Notes under the pieces: generated by a model
Told to the model about the DNA's origin: nothing
The model's database searches: none
Seen by the model: the letters and a program-made list of their open reading frames with translations, nothing else
Translations under genes and position numbers: made by a program
Origin: Paguma larvata
Lineage: Eukaryota > Chordata > Mammalia > Carnivora > Viverridae
Assembly: GCA_030068075.1 (NCBI GenBank)
Contig: CM057830.1
Coordinates: 23,158,247-23,222,246 of the forward strand
DNA length: 64,000 bases
Direction of reading: 5' to 3'
Part shown: piece by piece, positions 35,946-46,603 of the stretch
How the letters are laid out: each line of letters begins with the position of its first letter
How positions within the stretch are numbered: position 1 is the stretch's first letter

Positions 35946-36311
35946 TGATGTTAAGACTTAGACTTGTGATGGAGAGATTTTTTTCAGTTAAAAATAAACA
36001 AATAGACAAATAAATCCCCACATCTCTTACGTAACACTTCCAGGCTCCCCAGAATTACCTTAACACTTTTTCTTTCAATGACTCAAACCAGAACATACTT
36101 AGAAGGAAACTAGTGTTGTCGTGAGTATCTATGGGAATGACTCACGGTAAATAAATAAACAATAACTCAAGAGGAAGGGCTGGAAGCCAGGGTTCAGAAC
36201 TCCTGTTTTCAAACATAGGCCAATCTCTTTTCGGTCCAGCTATGTCATCTAATTGGTCACTGGATCCTTTTTGTTTGCTCATAGTAACCTGTGCATTTCT
36301 CTCTTATTTTT

Positions 36312-36375
36312 AGCACTTTTCCCAGTATCTTAACTAGTATCTTAGCACTTTTGCCAGTATCTTAGCTAGTGTCTT
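36312..36375 (+). repeat. Two 32-bp tandem units
   Basis: Units 36312-36343 and 36344-36375 both begin 'agcactttt' and differ at three bases. Confidence 0.9.
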
Positions 36376-36479
36376 AACATCTGGATCTTTTTTTTGAGCC
36401 TGTGGGTCCCAGGATCTTAGAGACTCTCACTTAGAAGAAAAACCATGCAAAGACACAAGAGAACTATCTTCTCCTCACC

Positions 36480-36570
36480 ATGGTGTTATCAATGGTGAGC
36501 ATGATACCTAGCACTTAACAGGTGTTTAATATATATGTTGGAAGAATAGATGGATGCGTGGATGAGAGAT
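36480..36570 (+). mobile_element. L2 3'-end fragment
   Basis: 'atacctagcacttaacaggt', 'gtttaatatatatgttggaa' and degenerate GGATG/GATGAG units fit the L2 end. Confidence 0.5.
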
Positions 36571-36574
36571 GAAA

Positions 36575-37690
36575 TTACTTACTGGGCCATAAAAGAAGAC
36601 ATCCTTTTCTATTGAAATAGATGGTCTTTCTTTGTTGAATTGTGTGATGTCTAATATGTTAAGAAATAAAATAGGGCATATTGGAGATTTAATCTAATCA
36701 AAGCTCTCTCCCTGTACAAACATAAGAATTGAAACACATGACCTGACAGCATGGAATATGAGTAGTTTCCTGAATCATTTCAGAGTGGCATTTGATGTAG
36801 TTTTAAGCAAAAGATGTCTTTATGAATTAAATTTGATAGTCATTTAACTTTCTCAGTTCCTCAATTTTCTCATGTCTCACATGGTGATAATTTCTTCTTT
36901 GTATCTATTTAATAAGTGGATTAATATTTAGATCCGTGCCATATGATTCCACAGCCCTTCATACATACTGTGCATACTGGCATAAGTTAGGGAAGTCAGG
37001 GAAAAGACAGAGTCACCTAGTAGGGAGACAGCAATGGGACAATAAAGGGAAGACTGTGTGAGAAATTCATGCCAGGGTGTGGGGGCAGGAATCTGTAGAA
37101 CTTAGCACATAGGGAGGGAAATGTCAAAATGATTAATATTAGGATTCAAAATGTACACTAAAAAAGGATTTCAAAAATTGATTCTTTGTTCACATGTCAC
37201 ATATACGCTTGTATGATAGCAGTGTTCAAAAGAATTGAGTTTTATGGTCACATAGATATTTTTAACCAAATGTCTCCTATAGTGAGGGTTCAGGGACTTG
37301 GCTAATTTTGCTTTTGAGCTTGTCACCCAGCACTTTGTATCCTCTCTGGACATGCACAAGGATTCTAAAATCTATTCCTGCAAAACAGTTTTCTCTCATG
37401 GGAATTTGGTTTAAACCAGCTCTGTTGCTATGGTACCTAGTTTTAGTTAATGGAAAAATACAGACTCAAAATACCAAACTAGCAATATTTTTGTACCCAC
37501 TTACTCCATATTGGTGTATTCACTTTGATTGAATATTCAAATGGTCAAAAGTAGCCCACTGCTATAAAAAAGTTCCTAACCTGTTTAGGATTCACCTACT
37601 AATATTTCTCTCTTTAATAATGTATATGCATTTGTGTGTGTGTGTGTTTGTGTGTGAATGTATAGTAGAAGAGATGGCATGATATAGTGA
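36575..37690. other. Unique DNA
   Basis: No repeat recognised apart from the GT-rich run at 37633-37655. The 74-codon frame 37308-37532 has no motif. Confidence 0.4.
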
Positions 37691-37699
37691 AGATGGCAT

Positions 37700-37905
37700 G
37701 AAGATAAAAGACCTAAGACTGAGTCCTAATTCAGCCAGCAAAAAAGCCAGTAATCTTGGACAGTTACATATTGCTCTGGATCTCTTTTCATATCTGCAGT
37801 GGGTATTGATAATAAGAGTTACTTTTCAGGGATATTATTAAAAACAAGAATAAATATGTCCTAACTGCCTAGAACAGTGCCTGGTACTGGGTACATTTGC
37901 TAGAC
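37700..37905 (+). mobile_element. MIR SINE
   Basis: 'aagactgagtcctaattcag', 'cagtaatcttggacagttac' and 'gaacagtgcctggtactggg' give the MIR order. Confidence 0.75.
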
Positions 37906-37942
37906 CTACTAGCGTTTTCAAGTGCTGCAGTGATATTACATA

Positions 37943-38338
37943 TGTTACGAGCTGAGTTGTGTCCACCCCACCCTGCAAAATCAAATGTTGAAACCCTAAA
38001 CTCCAGTACCTTGGAATGTGACAGTATTTAGAGACAGAGCCTTTAAAGAAGTAACTAAGTTAGTATGAGGCCATAGTTGAGCCCTAATCTGACCTGACTG
38101 GTATTTTTTATAAGAGAATGTTAAGATACCTAGATCCTAGGGTCTCTTACGTAGCAGAAAGATGATGCAAAGACACAAGGAGAAAGAAGCCATCTGTAAG
38201 CCACGGAGCCCTTAGAAGAAACCAAACCTTCTGACACTTGATCTCAGACTTCTAGCCTCCAAAACTGTGAGAAATAATTTCTGATATTTGAGCCACCCAG
38301 TCTGTGGTACTTTGTTTGGCAGCCCTAAGAAACTAACA
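37943..38338 (+). mobile_element. MLT1-like MaLR LTR (solo)
   Basis: Starts near 'tgttacgagctgagttgtgt' and ends 'gccctaagaaactaaca'. Landmarks 'agaagccatctgtaagccac', 'cttctagcctccaaaactgt' and 'agccacccagtctgtggtac' match the MLT1A group. No internal region remains. The GGAT repeat begins exactly at its right end. Confidence 0.8.
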
Positions 38339-38408
38339 GGATGGATGGATGGATGGATGGATGGATGGATGGATGGATAGATAGATGGATCTATCTATCT
38401 ATCTATCT
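38339..38408 (+). repeat. Compound (GGAT)n-(GATA)n-(CTAT)n microsatellite with hairpin
   Basis: GGAT units to about 38377 switch to GATA and then to CTAT. The switch forms a perfect inverted repeat: 'gatagatagat' (38376-38386) and 'atctatctatc' (38389-38399) around a GG loop. Confidence 0.97.
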
Positions 38409-38509
38409 GTGGAGGTCAACAAATGGTCATAATTAAAGAGAAGTGATAATATGCTTAGTTTTCCTGAGTGTTTTTTTATACACTGCGTAAATATATAATT
38501 CCTAAGTTA

Positions 38510-38990
38510 TTATTTACTTTTTACTGACTTATAATTTACAAGGTATAAAGAGCACAGATCTTAAATGTATATCCCAGTGTATTTGTACCTGTGTACATAT
38601 CCATTCATGTACCACCTACGTCAAGACTTAGAACATTTTCAGTTTCCTAAAATTCTCCCTCGTTCCTGTGTAGGTCAACAACCAGCCCTCCCCATCAGAT
38701 TAACCATTTATGACTTCTAATGTTATGTATACCTTCTACTTTATGTAAATGGAATCACACTCTTGGCCCTGGCTTCTTTCACATAGCATCATGTGTGTGA
38801 AATTCATCTACGTTGATGTGTGTTAAATAGTTCATTTGTTTTTTTCTTTCCATTTCTGAGTAGTATTCCATTATATGAATATGTTCCACTTGATTTATAT
38901 GTTTTAGTGTTGAGTTTTCGGATAGTTTACTCTTTTTCATATATATGAAGCAAATTCCTATGAATATTCTTGTAACTAATTTTTTAATTG
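38510..38990 (-). mobile_element. Old LINE-1 3'-end fragment
   Basis: 'actgacttataatttacaag', 'aaatggaatcacactcttgg', 'ttctttcacatagcatcatg' and 'gagtagtattccattatatg' are antisense L1 landmarks. Confidence 0.8.
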
Positions 38991-39009
38991 GTAAACTGAG
39001 CAGTTTTTG

Positions 39010-39487
39010 TAAATTTTTAATTTTTTTTTAGTATAGTTGACACACAATGTTGCCTTAGTCTCAAGTGTACACCATAGTGATCCAACAACTCTAAAAATTA
39101 TGCTGTGCTTACCACAGTATTAGCTACCATTTGTCACCATACAATGCTATCACAATGTCATTGCCTATATTACCTATGCTATACCTTTTATTCTTATGAC
39201 TTCTTCATTCCATAACTGTAAATATGTATCTCTCACTTCCCTTCATCCATTTTGCCCACCCTTCCCCCTTCCCCTCTGACAACCGTCAGTTTGTTCTTTG
39301 TATTTATAGGTCTAATTCTTTGTCCGTTTTGTTTTTTAGATTCCACATATACGTGAAATCATTTGGTATTTGTCTTTCTTTGCCAGAATTATTTAACTTA
39401 GCATAATACCTTCTAGGTCCATCCATGTTATCACAGATGGCAATATTGCATCCATTTTTGTGGCTGAGTAATATTCCTGTGTGGGTG

Positions 39488-39542
<55 letters not shown>

Positions 39543-39585
39543 CACATCTTATTTAGCATTTATTTATTGACAGACACTTGAGTGG
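39010..39585 (-). mobile_element. Carnivore LINE-1 3' end with internal (GT)n
   Basis: Starts with the antisense tail and 3'UTR ('tttttttagtatagttgaca', 'ctcaagtgtacaccatagtg') and continues into the ORF2 end ('catccatgttatcacagatg', 'gtggctgagtaatattcctg'). The microsatellite at 39486-39540 replaces the short TATA/TGTG tract normally found at this L1 position. L1 sequence resumes after it. Confidence 0.85.
39486..39540 (+). repeat. (GT)n microsatellite
   Basis: Nearly pure GT run of about 26 units. Confidence 0.97.
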
Positions 39586-39737
39586 ACATAAGCACTCATT
39601 TTGAGGGCTAAGAAGTATATAACATTTGTATAAAATGTCTCCATTTTAATGTTAGTCACACTATAAAGACAGTATCTTCAATATTTTTTCTACCTTTGGA
39701 GTATTGCCTTTTGTTCTCTCCACTAGAAATTCCTAAT

Positions 39738-40155
39738 GTTTCTGAACTGGGGATGATTTTGTCCCCTAGGGAATATTTGGCAATGTCTGGAGATATTTGT
39801 TTTGTTTTTTTTAATGTTAAATGCCTGTTAGTTAACATATAGTGTAATATTAGTTTTGGGTATACGATATAGTAATTCATCAATTCCATACATCACCCTG
39901 TGCTCATCATGACAAGTGCACTTGTTCATCCCCATCACCTATTTCACCCATCCCCCACCCACCTCACATCTGGTAACCATCAGTTGGTTCTCTATAGTTA
40001 AGAGTCTGTGGATTGTCACAACTGAGGGGATCGATACTGGCATTTAGTGCCTATAGGCCAGGATTGCTTTATTCCCTATAATGCACAGGACAGATCCCAG
40101 CAACAAGGAATTATCCTGCCTCACATGTCCATAGTTCTGCCGATGAGAAACCCTG
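39738..40155 (+). mobile_element. MER20-like hAT-Charlie element split by an L1
   Basis: Left half 39738-39803 ('gaactggggatgattttgtc', 'tatttggcaatgtctggaga') and right half 40011-40155 ('attgtcacaactgaggggat', 'tactggcatttagtgcctat', 'ataatgcacaggacagatcc', 'gatgagaaaccctg') join into one MER20. It is a non-autonomous DNA element, and a carnivore L1 end lies between the halves. Confidence 0.85.
39804..40009 (-). mobile_element. Carnivore LINE-1 3'UTR end inside MER20
   Basis: T run, then 'gcctgttagttaacatatag', 'catcaccctgtgctcatcat' and 'ctggtaaccatcagttggtt'. This is antisense to the L1 3' ends at 4150-4350 and 32228-32445. Confidence 0.88.
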
Positions 40156-40624
40156 GATCTAGATCAATTGGAATTAATTTTGTATTTTTAACTTTTAGGT
40201 ATCAACACCAGTTTTAATTGCTTGACCAATCCCCATTACTCCTTCTCATGTATTTTTTTAGGACTGCTAAGGTGATACAGTAATGACAGGGGCATCTTCT
40301 TTCTTATTTTATTTGGAGTATTCACTCTCAACACCGATATTGTTTGACTAAAATGAACTCAGTTCTTGAAGCTTGACTTTGTCAATAAACATTTCTAGGA
40401 AAGGGAAATGGTATGTCTTACCTTTAAGCTTATAACATTGCATTTTGTGCAAGAAAAAAATTATGTATATATTTGCATATGCTACTCCTTGCCTCTATTT
40501 AGAGCCAGCAAAGTCACCCATGCTGTGGATACTTGTTCCATTTCAAAATTGTGCAGCTTGAATTCCTTCCCGTCATTTCCCCAATCTCTGAAACCATAAT
40601 CAGTTCATTCTCATGAACTGTTGC
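40156..40624. other. Unique DNA
   Basis: No repeat or gene recognised. Confidence 0.4.
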
Positions 40625-40640
40625 CTCAGGTGATGTATTC

Positions 40641-40876
40641 AATTTTTTAAAATTTTTAATGTTTATTTTTGAGAGAGAGGGAGAGAGAGAGAGAGAGGGA
40701 GAGAGAGAGAAAGGGAGAGAGAGGGGGAGAGAGAGAGAGAGAGAGAATAGGAGCAAGCAGGCTCCAGGCTCTGAACTGTCAGCATAGAGCCTGACACAGG
40801 GCTCAAACCCACAAACTATGAAGTCATGACCTGAGCTGAAGTCGGATGCTTAACGGACTGAGCCACCCAGGCGCCT
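40641..40876 (-). mobile_element. Felid SINEC element with long (GA)n
   Basis: Antisense copy with an expanded, imperfect GA tract (40671-40746), 'caggctccaggctctgaact' and the head 'ccacccaggcgcct'. The flanks 'ctcaggtgatgtattc' (40625-40640) and 'ctcaggtaatctcttc' (40877-40892) differ at three bases. Confidence 0.93.
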
Positions 40877-40892
40877 CTCAGGTAATCTCTTC

Positions 40893-41309
40893 TAATCTTC
40901 AAAGTAACTGCAGCTATATTATATATTCTCTTTAGTTATCAGAAATACTTAAAAGAAAAAAATGAACATATCATTTCCGTTTTCATGAGTCTGAGCCTTC
41001 CCTTCTCCCTCTGTCAGTCCTTGCTTCTGAAAACTGAGCTTAAGGGCAATACCTTAATGTAGACTTTGTGCATATTTTATATAACCCATCTAGCTACCAG
41101 GTCCAACTTAGTTCCCCAAATGGGCATACTTTCCACTTGATATTCTTGCCTTCATTTATTTCAGTGATGTTGGAATGGAGGAATGATGTTTTTATGGCTT
41201 TGGGCTTTAAACACGTGATATGCAATATTTTTGACTGATAGGCAAGTAGTTAGTGCCTGACACTAAATAGCCAAGAAGTAATCATTTGTTGTCTTCACTT
41301 TCAGAAGTT
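40893..41309. other. Unique DNA
   Basis: No repeat or gene recognised. Confidence 0.4.
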
Positions 41310-41324
41310 GAAAAGCGACAGATA

Positions 41325-41557
41325 GGGTTGCCTGGGTGGATTAGTTGATTAAGTGTCCAAGTTCAGCTCAAGTCATGATCTCGCAGCCTGTGGGTTTAAG
41401 CCCCACATGGGGCTCTGTGCTGACAGCTCAGAGACTGGAGCCTACTTTGGTTCTCTGTCTCCCCCTTTCTTTGCTCCTCCCCTCCTCACACTCTCTCTCC
41501 CTCTCTCTCTCTCTCTCAAAAATAAATAAACATTAAATTTTTTAAAAAATTAAGAAA
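41325..41557 (+). mobile_element. Felid SINEC element
   Basis: Head 'ggttgcctgggtggattagt', a 'gctcagagactggagcctac' body and a CT run. The duplications 'gaaaagcgacagata' (41310-41324) and 'gaaaagtcacagata' (41558-41572) differ at two bases. Confidence 0.94.
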
Positions 41558-41801
41558 GAAAAGTCACAGATAATTAAAAGTACTAAATTTTAATGTAACC
41601 CATTTCAATACTACATAATTACCTCTTAAATTTAAAAATTATTACGGATAATTCTGTCTGTTCAGCCTTTAATATGCTAAAAATTTTTGTGGGTTAGTTC
41701 TTATTTAACTTAAATATTAATATGTCCTAGCTCTAAGATTCCCTAATTTTAAAACTCATAACTACTGATATTTGGTGTCTAGCGTCTGTAATGCCCAAAG
41801 T

Positions 41802-42697
41802 TGCTGGGGTCCTTGTTCCGGCGAATCTAGGGGTCCACGAAGAACGGATGGTCAGGCAAAATGAAGTGAGAGAGCCATGAGAGAGATGGAGTCTGATGAC
41901 CAAGCAGGCAGCGCTGGCAATTCTGGCATCTCTGCTTTGCTGGTCTCAGTGTCTTTATTTTTAAAGGTAGCGATTGACATTACATCAGTGACAAGGCATT
42001 CTTTACAACATACATTGTTGTCACAAGACCTATGTAGTTATCTATAGGTTTATGGTAGCTTTTGTAAGAGTATTTTGTTATTGCCTTTTTATTATAAGGG
42101 AGTGTGGGGATGAGAATTACAAAAGGATTTGCGAAATGTTAACCTCAGGGAGGTTCTCAATATTTGCTGCTGATCAATGAAGATATGTGTAGCTAATTTA
42201 GTTTGTACCTTATCTATAAACAGTGCTTCTAACTTTTGGGCTAGGCTAACCTCCGGGGAAGGTCCTAAGTCTCTTTACAATCTCTCCCATAAGTCTGTTA
42301 ATACTGAGAGAAGCTTTACGGAGATGTGCCTTGAGGTTTTACGGTGGGGCTGAGGGGATGATTAACACAATGCGATACCTGCAGGGAAAATCTAGTTTTG
42401 TTCAAGGAGTCTTGGGGCCTAACGCCTACTAATTTCTAGCCAACTCATCTGGCCAGGTTACTCTCATTCAGATTTTATCCATCAAGACATTGCACTCCAG
42501 GTCCCCTTTTCCATGTGCCATAAAACCAAAGAGCATTATATCCCTAGGGCCAACGATAGCAATTCAAGAAATCTAGGCCTGAAAGATTATTTAGAAGGAG
42601 GTAAGATTAGGCGCCAGTTTGGCTGGAGGGAGCTTTGCTTCAACCTTTCCCACGCAGGGAGGGGTCTCAACCTGTGAGCCCAAAACGGCTCCCAACA
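41802..42697 (-). mobile_element. Solo LTR of an endogenous retrovirus, probably class II (ERVK/IAP-like)
   Basis: On the minus strand the element starts TGTTGGGAGCCG and ends GGACCCCAGCA, giving the TG...CA ends of a proviral LTR. It is 896 bp long and flanked by the identical 6-bp duplication CAAAGT (41796-41801 and 42698-42703). An AATAAA signal (minus strand, 41954-41959) and a TATA-like TTATAATAAAA (42088-42097) lie in the right order for promoter and poly(A) site. No gag, pol or env sequence is present, so the provirus was reduced by LTR-LTR recombination. A 6-bp duplication and the TGTTGGGAGC start both favour class II, but that assignment is inference. Confidence 0.82.
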
Positions 42698-42703
42698 CAA
42701 AGT

Positions 42704-43040
42704 CTTACTATGTTTGAAAGAGTTTCATAATAGAAAGACCATCTTAAAATTGCAACAATGACCTTATTGGAAACCGGTGACAGAAAAGGAGAGAATGAGT
42801 TTTCAAAATAATTCTCAATGAAAGGAGTGCTCTCCATGATTCTAGAATCATGAAAAAACTGTGGGGAAAATTAATTTTACACTTAAGCTCCTGGAAAGTA
42901 TTTTCTTTAAGGTATTAACCGCTATTATAGAGAAATGACTACTTTGGCCTATTTAAACTATATCTGTATTTTCCTTTCATCTTCACTAGTGTTAACTAAA
43001 CTCTAAACCTGTGATATATCCTTGGAAAGAGAAGGGTTCC
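42704..43040. other. Unique AT-rich DNA
   Basis: No repeat or gene recognised. Confidence 0.4.
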
Positions 43041-43045
43041 ATGGT

Positions 43046-43592
43046 TGTGATGGCTCATTTTACGTCATCGTGGTTGGGCTAACAGGTGCCCATATATCTG
43101 GTAAAACATTATTTCTGGGTGTGTCTTTAAAGGTGTTTCTGGAAAAGATTAGCATTTGAATTAGTAGACTGAGTCACAAAGACCTGCTCTCCCTTGTGGG
43201 GTACAGGGAGAGGCTTCATGCAATTCATTGACAGTCTAAATAAAACATAAACAAGGAAGCACTATTTCTACCTCTACTTAAATTTAGACATCCATCTTCT
43301 CCTGCCCTCATACATTAGTGCTTTTGGACTCAGACCAGGACTTACATCATCAAACCTCAATTCTCCACCCTTCAGATACAGATCTATAGCATTGCCACCC
43401 CAGTTCTCAGTCCTTTGGTGTTGGACTGAATTACAATACCAGCTTCATTTTCCTTGTTGTATAGCTTGCAGACAGCATATCCTAGAACTTCTTTGCCTAT
43501 AGAACTGTGTAAGCCAACTCTTTTAATGAATCCCCTCTTATACATCTATGTATACCCTTTTGGTTCTGTTCTGGAGATCCCTGACCAATACA
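43046..43592 (+). mobile_element. Ancient LTR-like repeat (ERVL/MaLR type, subfamily unsure)
   Basis: Runs from 'tgtgatggctcattttacgt' to 'atccctgaccaataca', with TG...CA-type ends. 'tgggtgtgtctttaaaggtg', 'cagtagactgagtc'-like and 'cccttttggttctgttctgg' follow the same family as 5309-5666, which lies the other way round. Confidence 0.55.
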
Positions 43593-43724
43593 AATTGATG
43601 AGATGCTGTGTGCCATTTCCTTCACTCCCACCAAGCCTAAGTTTAGCCATTTGGATTAGTTTATTAAAAGCTTTAAGAAAATCACTTCATTCTGTTTAAC
43701 TCATTCTTCCTTTTATTTTAGCAT

Positions 43725-44240
43725 AGTAAGAACACTTAACATAAAATCTACTCTCTTAATCTACTCTCTCTACTTAAATCTATTCCAAGTGCACAATATA
43801 GCGTTATTAACTAAAGGCACAATGTTGTACAGCAGGTCTGTAGACTTTCTCATCTTGCATAACTGAAACTTCATTCTCATTTAACAGTAACTCCTCATAT
43901 TCCCCTTCCCCAGGCCCCAGAAAATACCCTTCCACTATCTGGTTTTATGAGTTTGACTATTTTAGGTGCCTGGTATAAGTGGAATCATGCAGTATGTTTC
44001 CTTCTGTGACTGGCTTTTTTCACTTACATTATGCCCTCCAGGTTTATCCATTTCTCATACATTTGGGACCTCCTTTTTTTAAGACTGAGTAATATTTTAT
44101 TGTATATACATACCAGATTTTCTTTATCCATTTATCTATCAGTGGACATTTAGGTTGTTTCCATATTGTGAGTATTATGAATAACGCTATAATGAGCATA
44201 GGGGTGCAGATATCTCTTTAAGATCCCAATTTCAATTTTT
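43725..44240 (-). mobile_element. 3' part of a 5'-inverted (twin-primed) LINE-1
   Basis: Antisense L1 from the 3' side ('gcatagtaagaacacttaac', 'aggcacaatgttgtacagca') through 'gtttccatattgtgagtatt' to 'atctctttaagatcccaatt'. The adjoining plus-strand block supplies the preceding part of the same L1 consensus, so the two together form one inverted-5' insertion. Confidence 0.8.
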
Positions 44241-45212
44241 GTGAACTAAAATTCATATGGAGGCACAAAAGACCCCGAATAGCCACAGCAACCTTAAGAA
44301 GGAAGAACAAAGTAGAAGCATCACCTTTCCTGATTTTAAAATATGTTATAAAGCTAGACTAGTGAAAGCAGTATGGTACCGGCATAACAACAAATATATA
44401 AACTAATAGAGCAGAATAGAGAATCCAAAGATAAATGCATGTACATTTGGTCAATGGATATTTGACAGAAATGCCAAGAACAGACAATGGGAAAAGGATA
44501 GCTTCATGAGCGAATGTGTTGAGAAACCTGCATATCCTCATGCAGAGGAATGAAACTGAACCTTTACCTTAAACCATAGATAAAAATCAACTCAAAAAAG
44601 GCTAAAGACTTAAACATAAGACCTGAAACTATAAAACTCCCTGAAGAAAACATAGGGGAAAACCTTCATGACTTTGGTCTTGGCAATGATTTCTTGGATA
44701 TGGCACCACAAGCACTAGCAACAAAAGCAACAATAGACCAGAGGGACTATGAAACAAAGTAAACAAACAAGCAAAACAAACTAAAATAAAAAGATTCTGT
44801 ACAGCGAAGGAAACAATCAGAATGAAAACGTTATCTGTGGAAAGGGAATAAATATTTGAAAAACATACATGTGACAAGGATTTAATATCCAAAATATTTT
44901 AGGAGCTTATACAACTCAGTACCCTCCCAAAAAGAAAATGGGCAAACAACCTGAATAGACGCTTGCCCAAAGAAAACATACAAATGGCCAACAGACATAT
45001 GAAAACAACACTAATCATTAAGAAATGCAAATCGAAACCACAATGACATATCATCTTACACCTATTAGGATGTCTATAAGAAAAAGAGAAGATACCAAGG
45101 GTTAGTGAAGATATGAAGAAATTGGAACTCTTGTACACTGTTGGTAGGAATGTAAAATGTTGCAGTCACTATAGAAAATAGTATGCAGGTTCTTCAAAAC
45201 ATTTAAATATGC
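44241..45212 (+). mobile_element. Inverted 5' part of the same LINE-1 (ORF2)
   Basis: Plus-strand L1 ORF2 sequence: 'aaaattcatatggaggcaca', 'ctagactagtgaaagcagta', 'caaatggccaacagacatat' and 'gttggtaggaatgtaaaatg'. It ends where the 3' part would begin after a gap of roughly 50-70 bp. It has too many stops to encode a protein. Confidence 0.8.
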
Positions 45213-45214
45213 AT

Positions 45215-46333
45215 TATTTCTTAAATGTATAAGAATGTGAGAAACCTTTTCCATCTAGCATCTAGTTATTATTAGATAAAGTTTATTACTATAAACTACA
45301 TGTTCCATGGGATTCTCTTTGGAACACGACTATGTGATATCAAAGTATCCCATAATATTTCTTATCCTAGTCTGAAATTAAATGTAATATTCAAAAAGTC
45401 AGTTCTTTTTTGTAGAGAAAGAGACTTTAAAGTTTCATAGTACCATAAAAGATCCTCTAGTAAACCTTCCTCTTGAATCTATGGTTTTAATTATCTACCT
45501 GATGAATCCAAATTTTTCAACATTATCCCCTCTTTGTTAAGACCACCATTATATTGCTATATTAAAGACAATTTGCATTTCAATAATACACATTATTTAA
45601 GTTCTTTAATGAGTTCCAATTTCTTAAATAAGACTGAATATGAGATAAGGCAAGCATAATATGAAACCATGATAGTCATTGTTTTGAGTTATGGTCAGTA
45701 ATTTGGGTAGAGAACCTTTGTTTTTAACTCTAGAAAGAAGGTATGACAGACAAGTTGTCCTTAAATATAGGAGAATCAAGATCAGTTACATATTCACAGT
45801 CACTATGTGTGACCTTCTGAATAAGATTTCAAAATCAATGCTGAAAATTTCAGCATAAAAAAGAACATTATCACTAATTATATTCATGCTTATTTCCTTC
45901 TCTATTTTCTAATGAAGATTTTTTTTTCTCCACCTTTCCTTTCTACAGTCTGGCTCTACAAGCGATATGCTTGTTCCATTTCAAATCAAGTGACACCGTT
46001 AGTTCATTAGTGTTGCAGCTCTGGCAAATGAGATCTGAAACAAAACACCTGTCCTTTGACCCTAACTTGTTCCTGGCTTATGCAAATGAGGAGAACAGTT
46101 AAAGCATTTTACATGTTTTACCTCTCAAGTGATGCCTCGGGTTTTATTCTGACAAGGAAGACTCAATACTTGTGAAACTAGTTTTGATAATTTGGTTTCA
46201 GCTTTTTTCTTACTGGACAGGTTTTCAGTATTGTCTTTCTTTTTATCTGGAGATCATGTATAAGTTGCATAGGCTTACACTTGTACATATGATCCAGGGT
46301 GGTTTTATATTTAGATACGTGAATACCTTCAAT
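45215..46333. other. Unique DNA with a conserved-looking core
   Basis: No mobile element recognised. The stretch 45940-46180 is less AT-rich and includes a perfect octamer ATGCAAAT at 46080-46087 and TTTGACC near 46054. These are only candidate binding sites. Confidence 0.4.
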
Positions 46334-46345
46334 AAATAGATTAGA

Positions 46346-46591
46346 GGGGCATCTCAGTGGCTCAGTTGGTTAAGTGTCCCACTCTTGATTTTGGCTCAGG
46401 TCATGATCTCATGGTTGTGAGATTGAGCCCCTGCATCTGGCTCTGAATTGACAGCATGGAACCTGCTTGGGATTCTCTCTCCCACTCTCTCTGCCCCTCC
46501 CCCACTTGAGCGTGCGCGCTCTCTCTCTCTCTCTCGCTCTCTCTCTCTCAAAGTAAATAAAAATGTTAAAAAAGAAAAATATAACTTATAA
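46346..46591 (+). mobile_element. Felid SINEC element
   Basis: Head 'ggggcatctcagtggctcag', a 'catggaacctgcttgggatt' body and a CT run with CG interruptions (46511-46549). The duplication 'aaatagattaga' is perfect (46334-46345 and 46592-46603). Confidence 0.95.
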
Positions 46592-46603
46592 AAATAGATT
46601 AGA

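Noticed and set aside
41802..42697. Possible intact provirus
   Set aside because: Only one LTR is present, with no internal region on either side.
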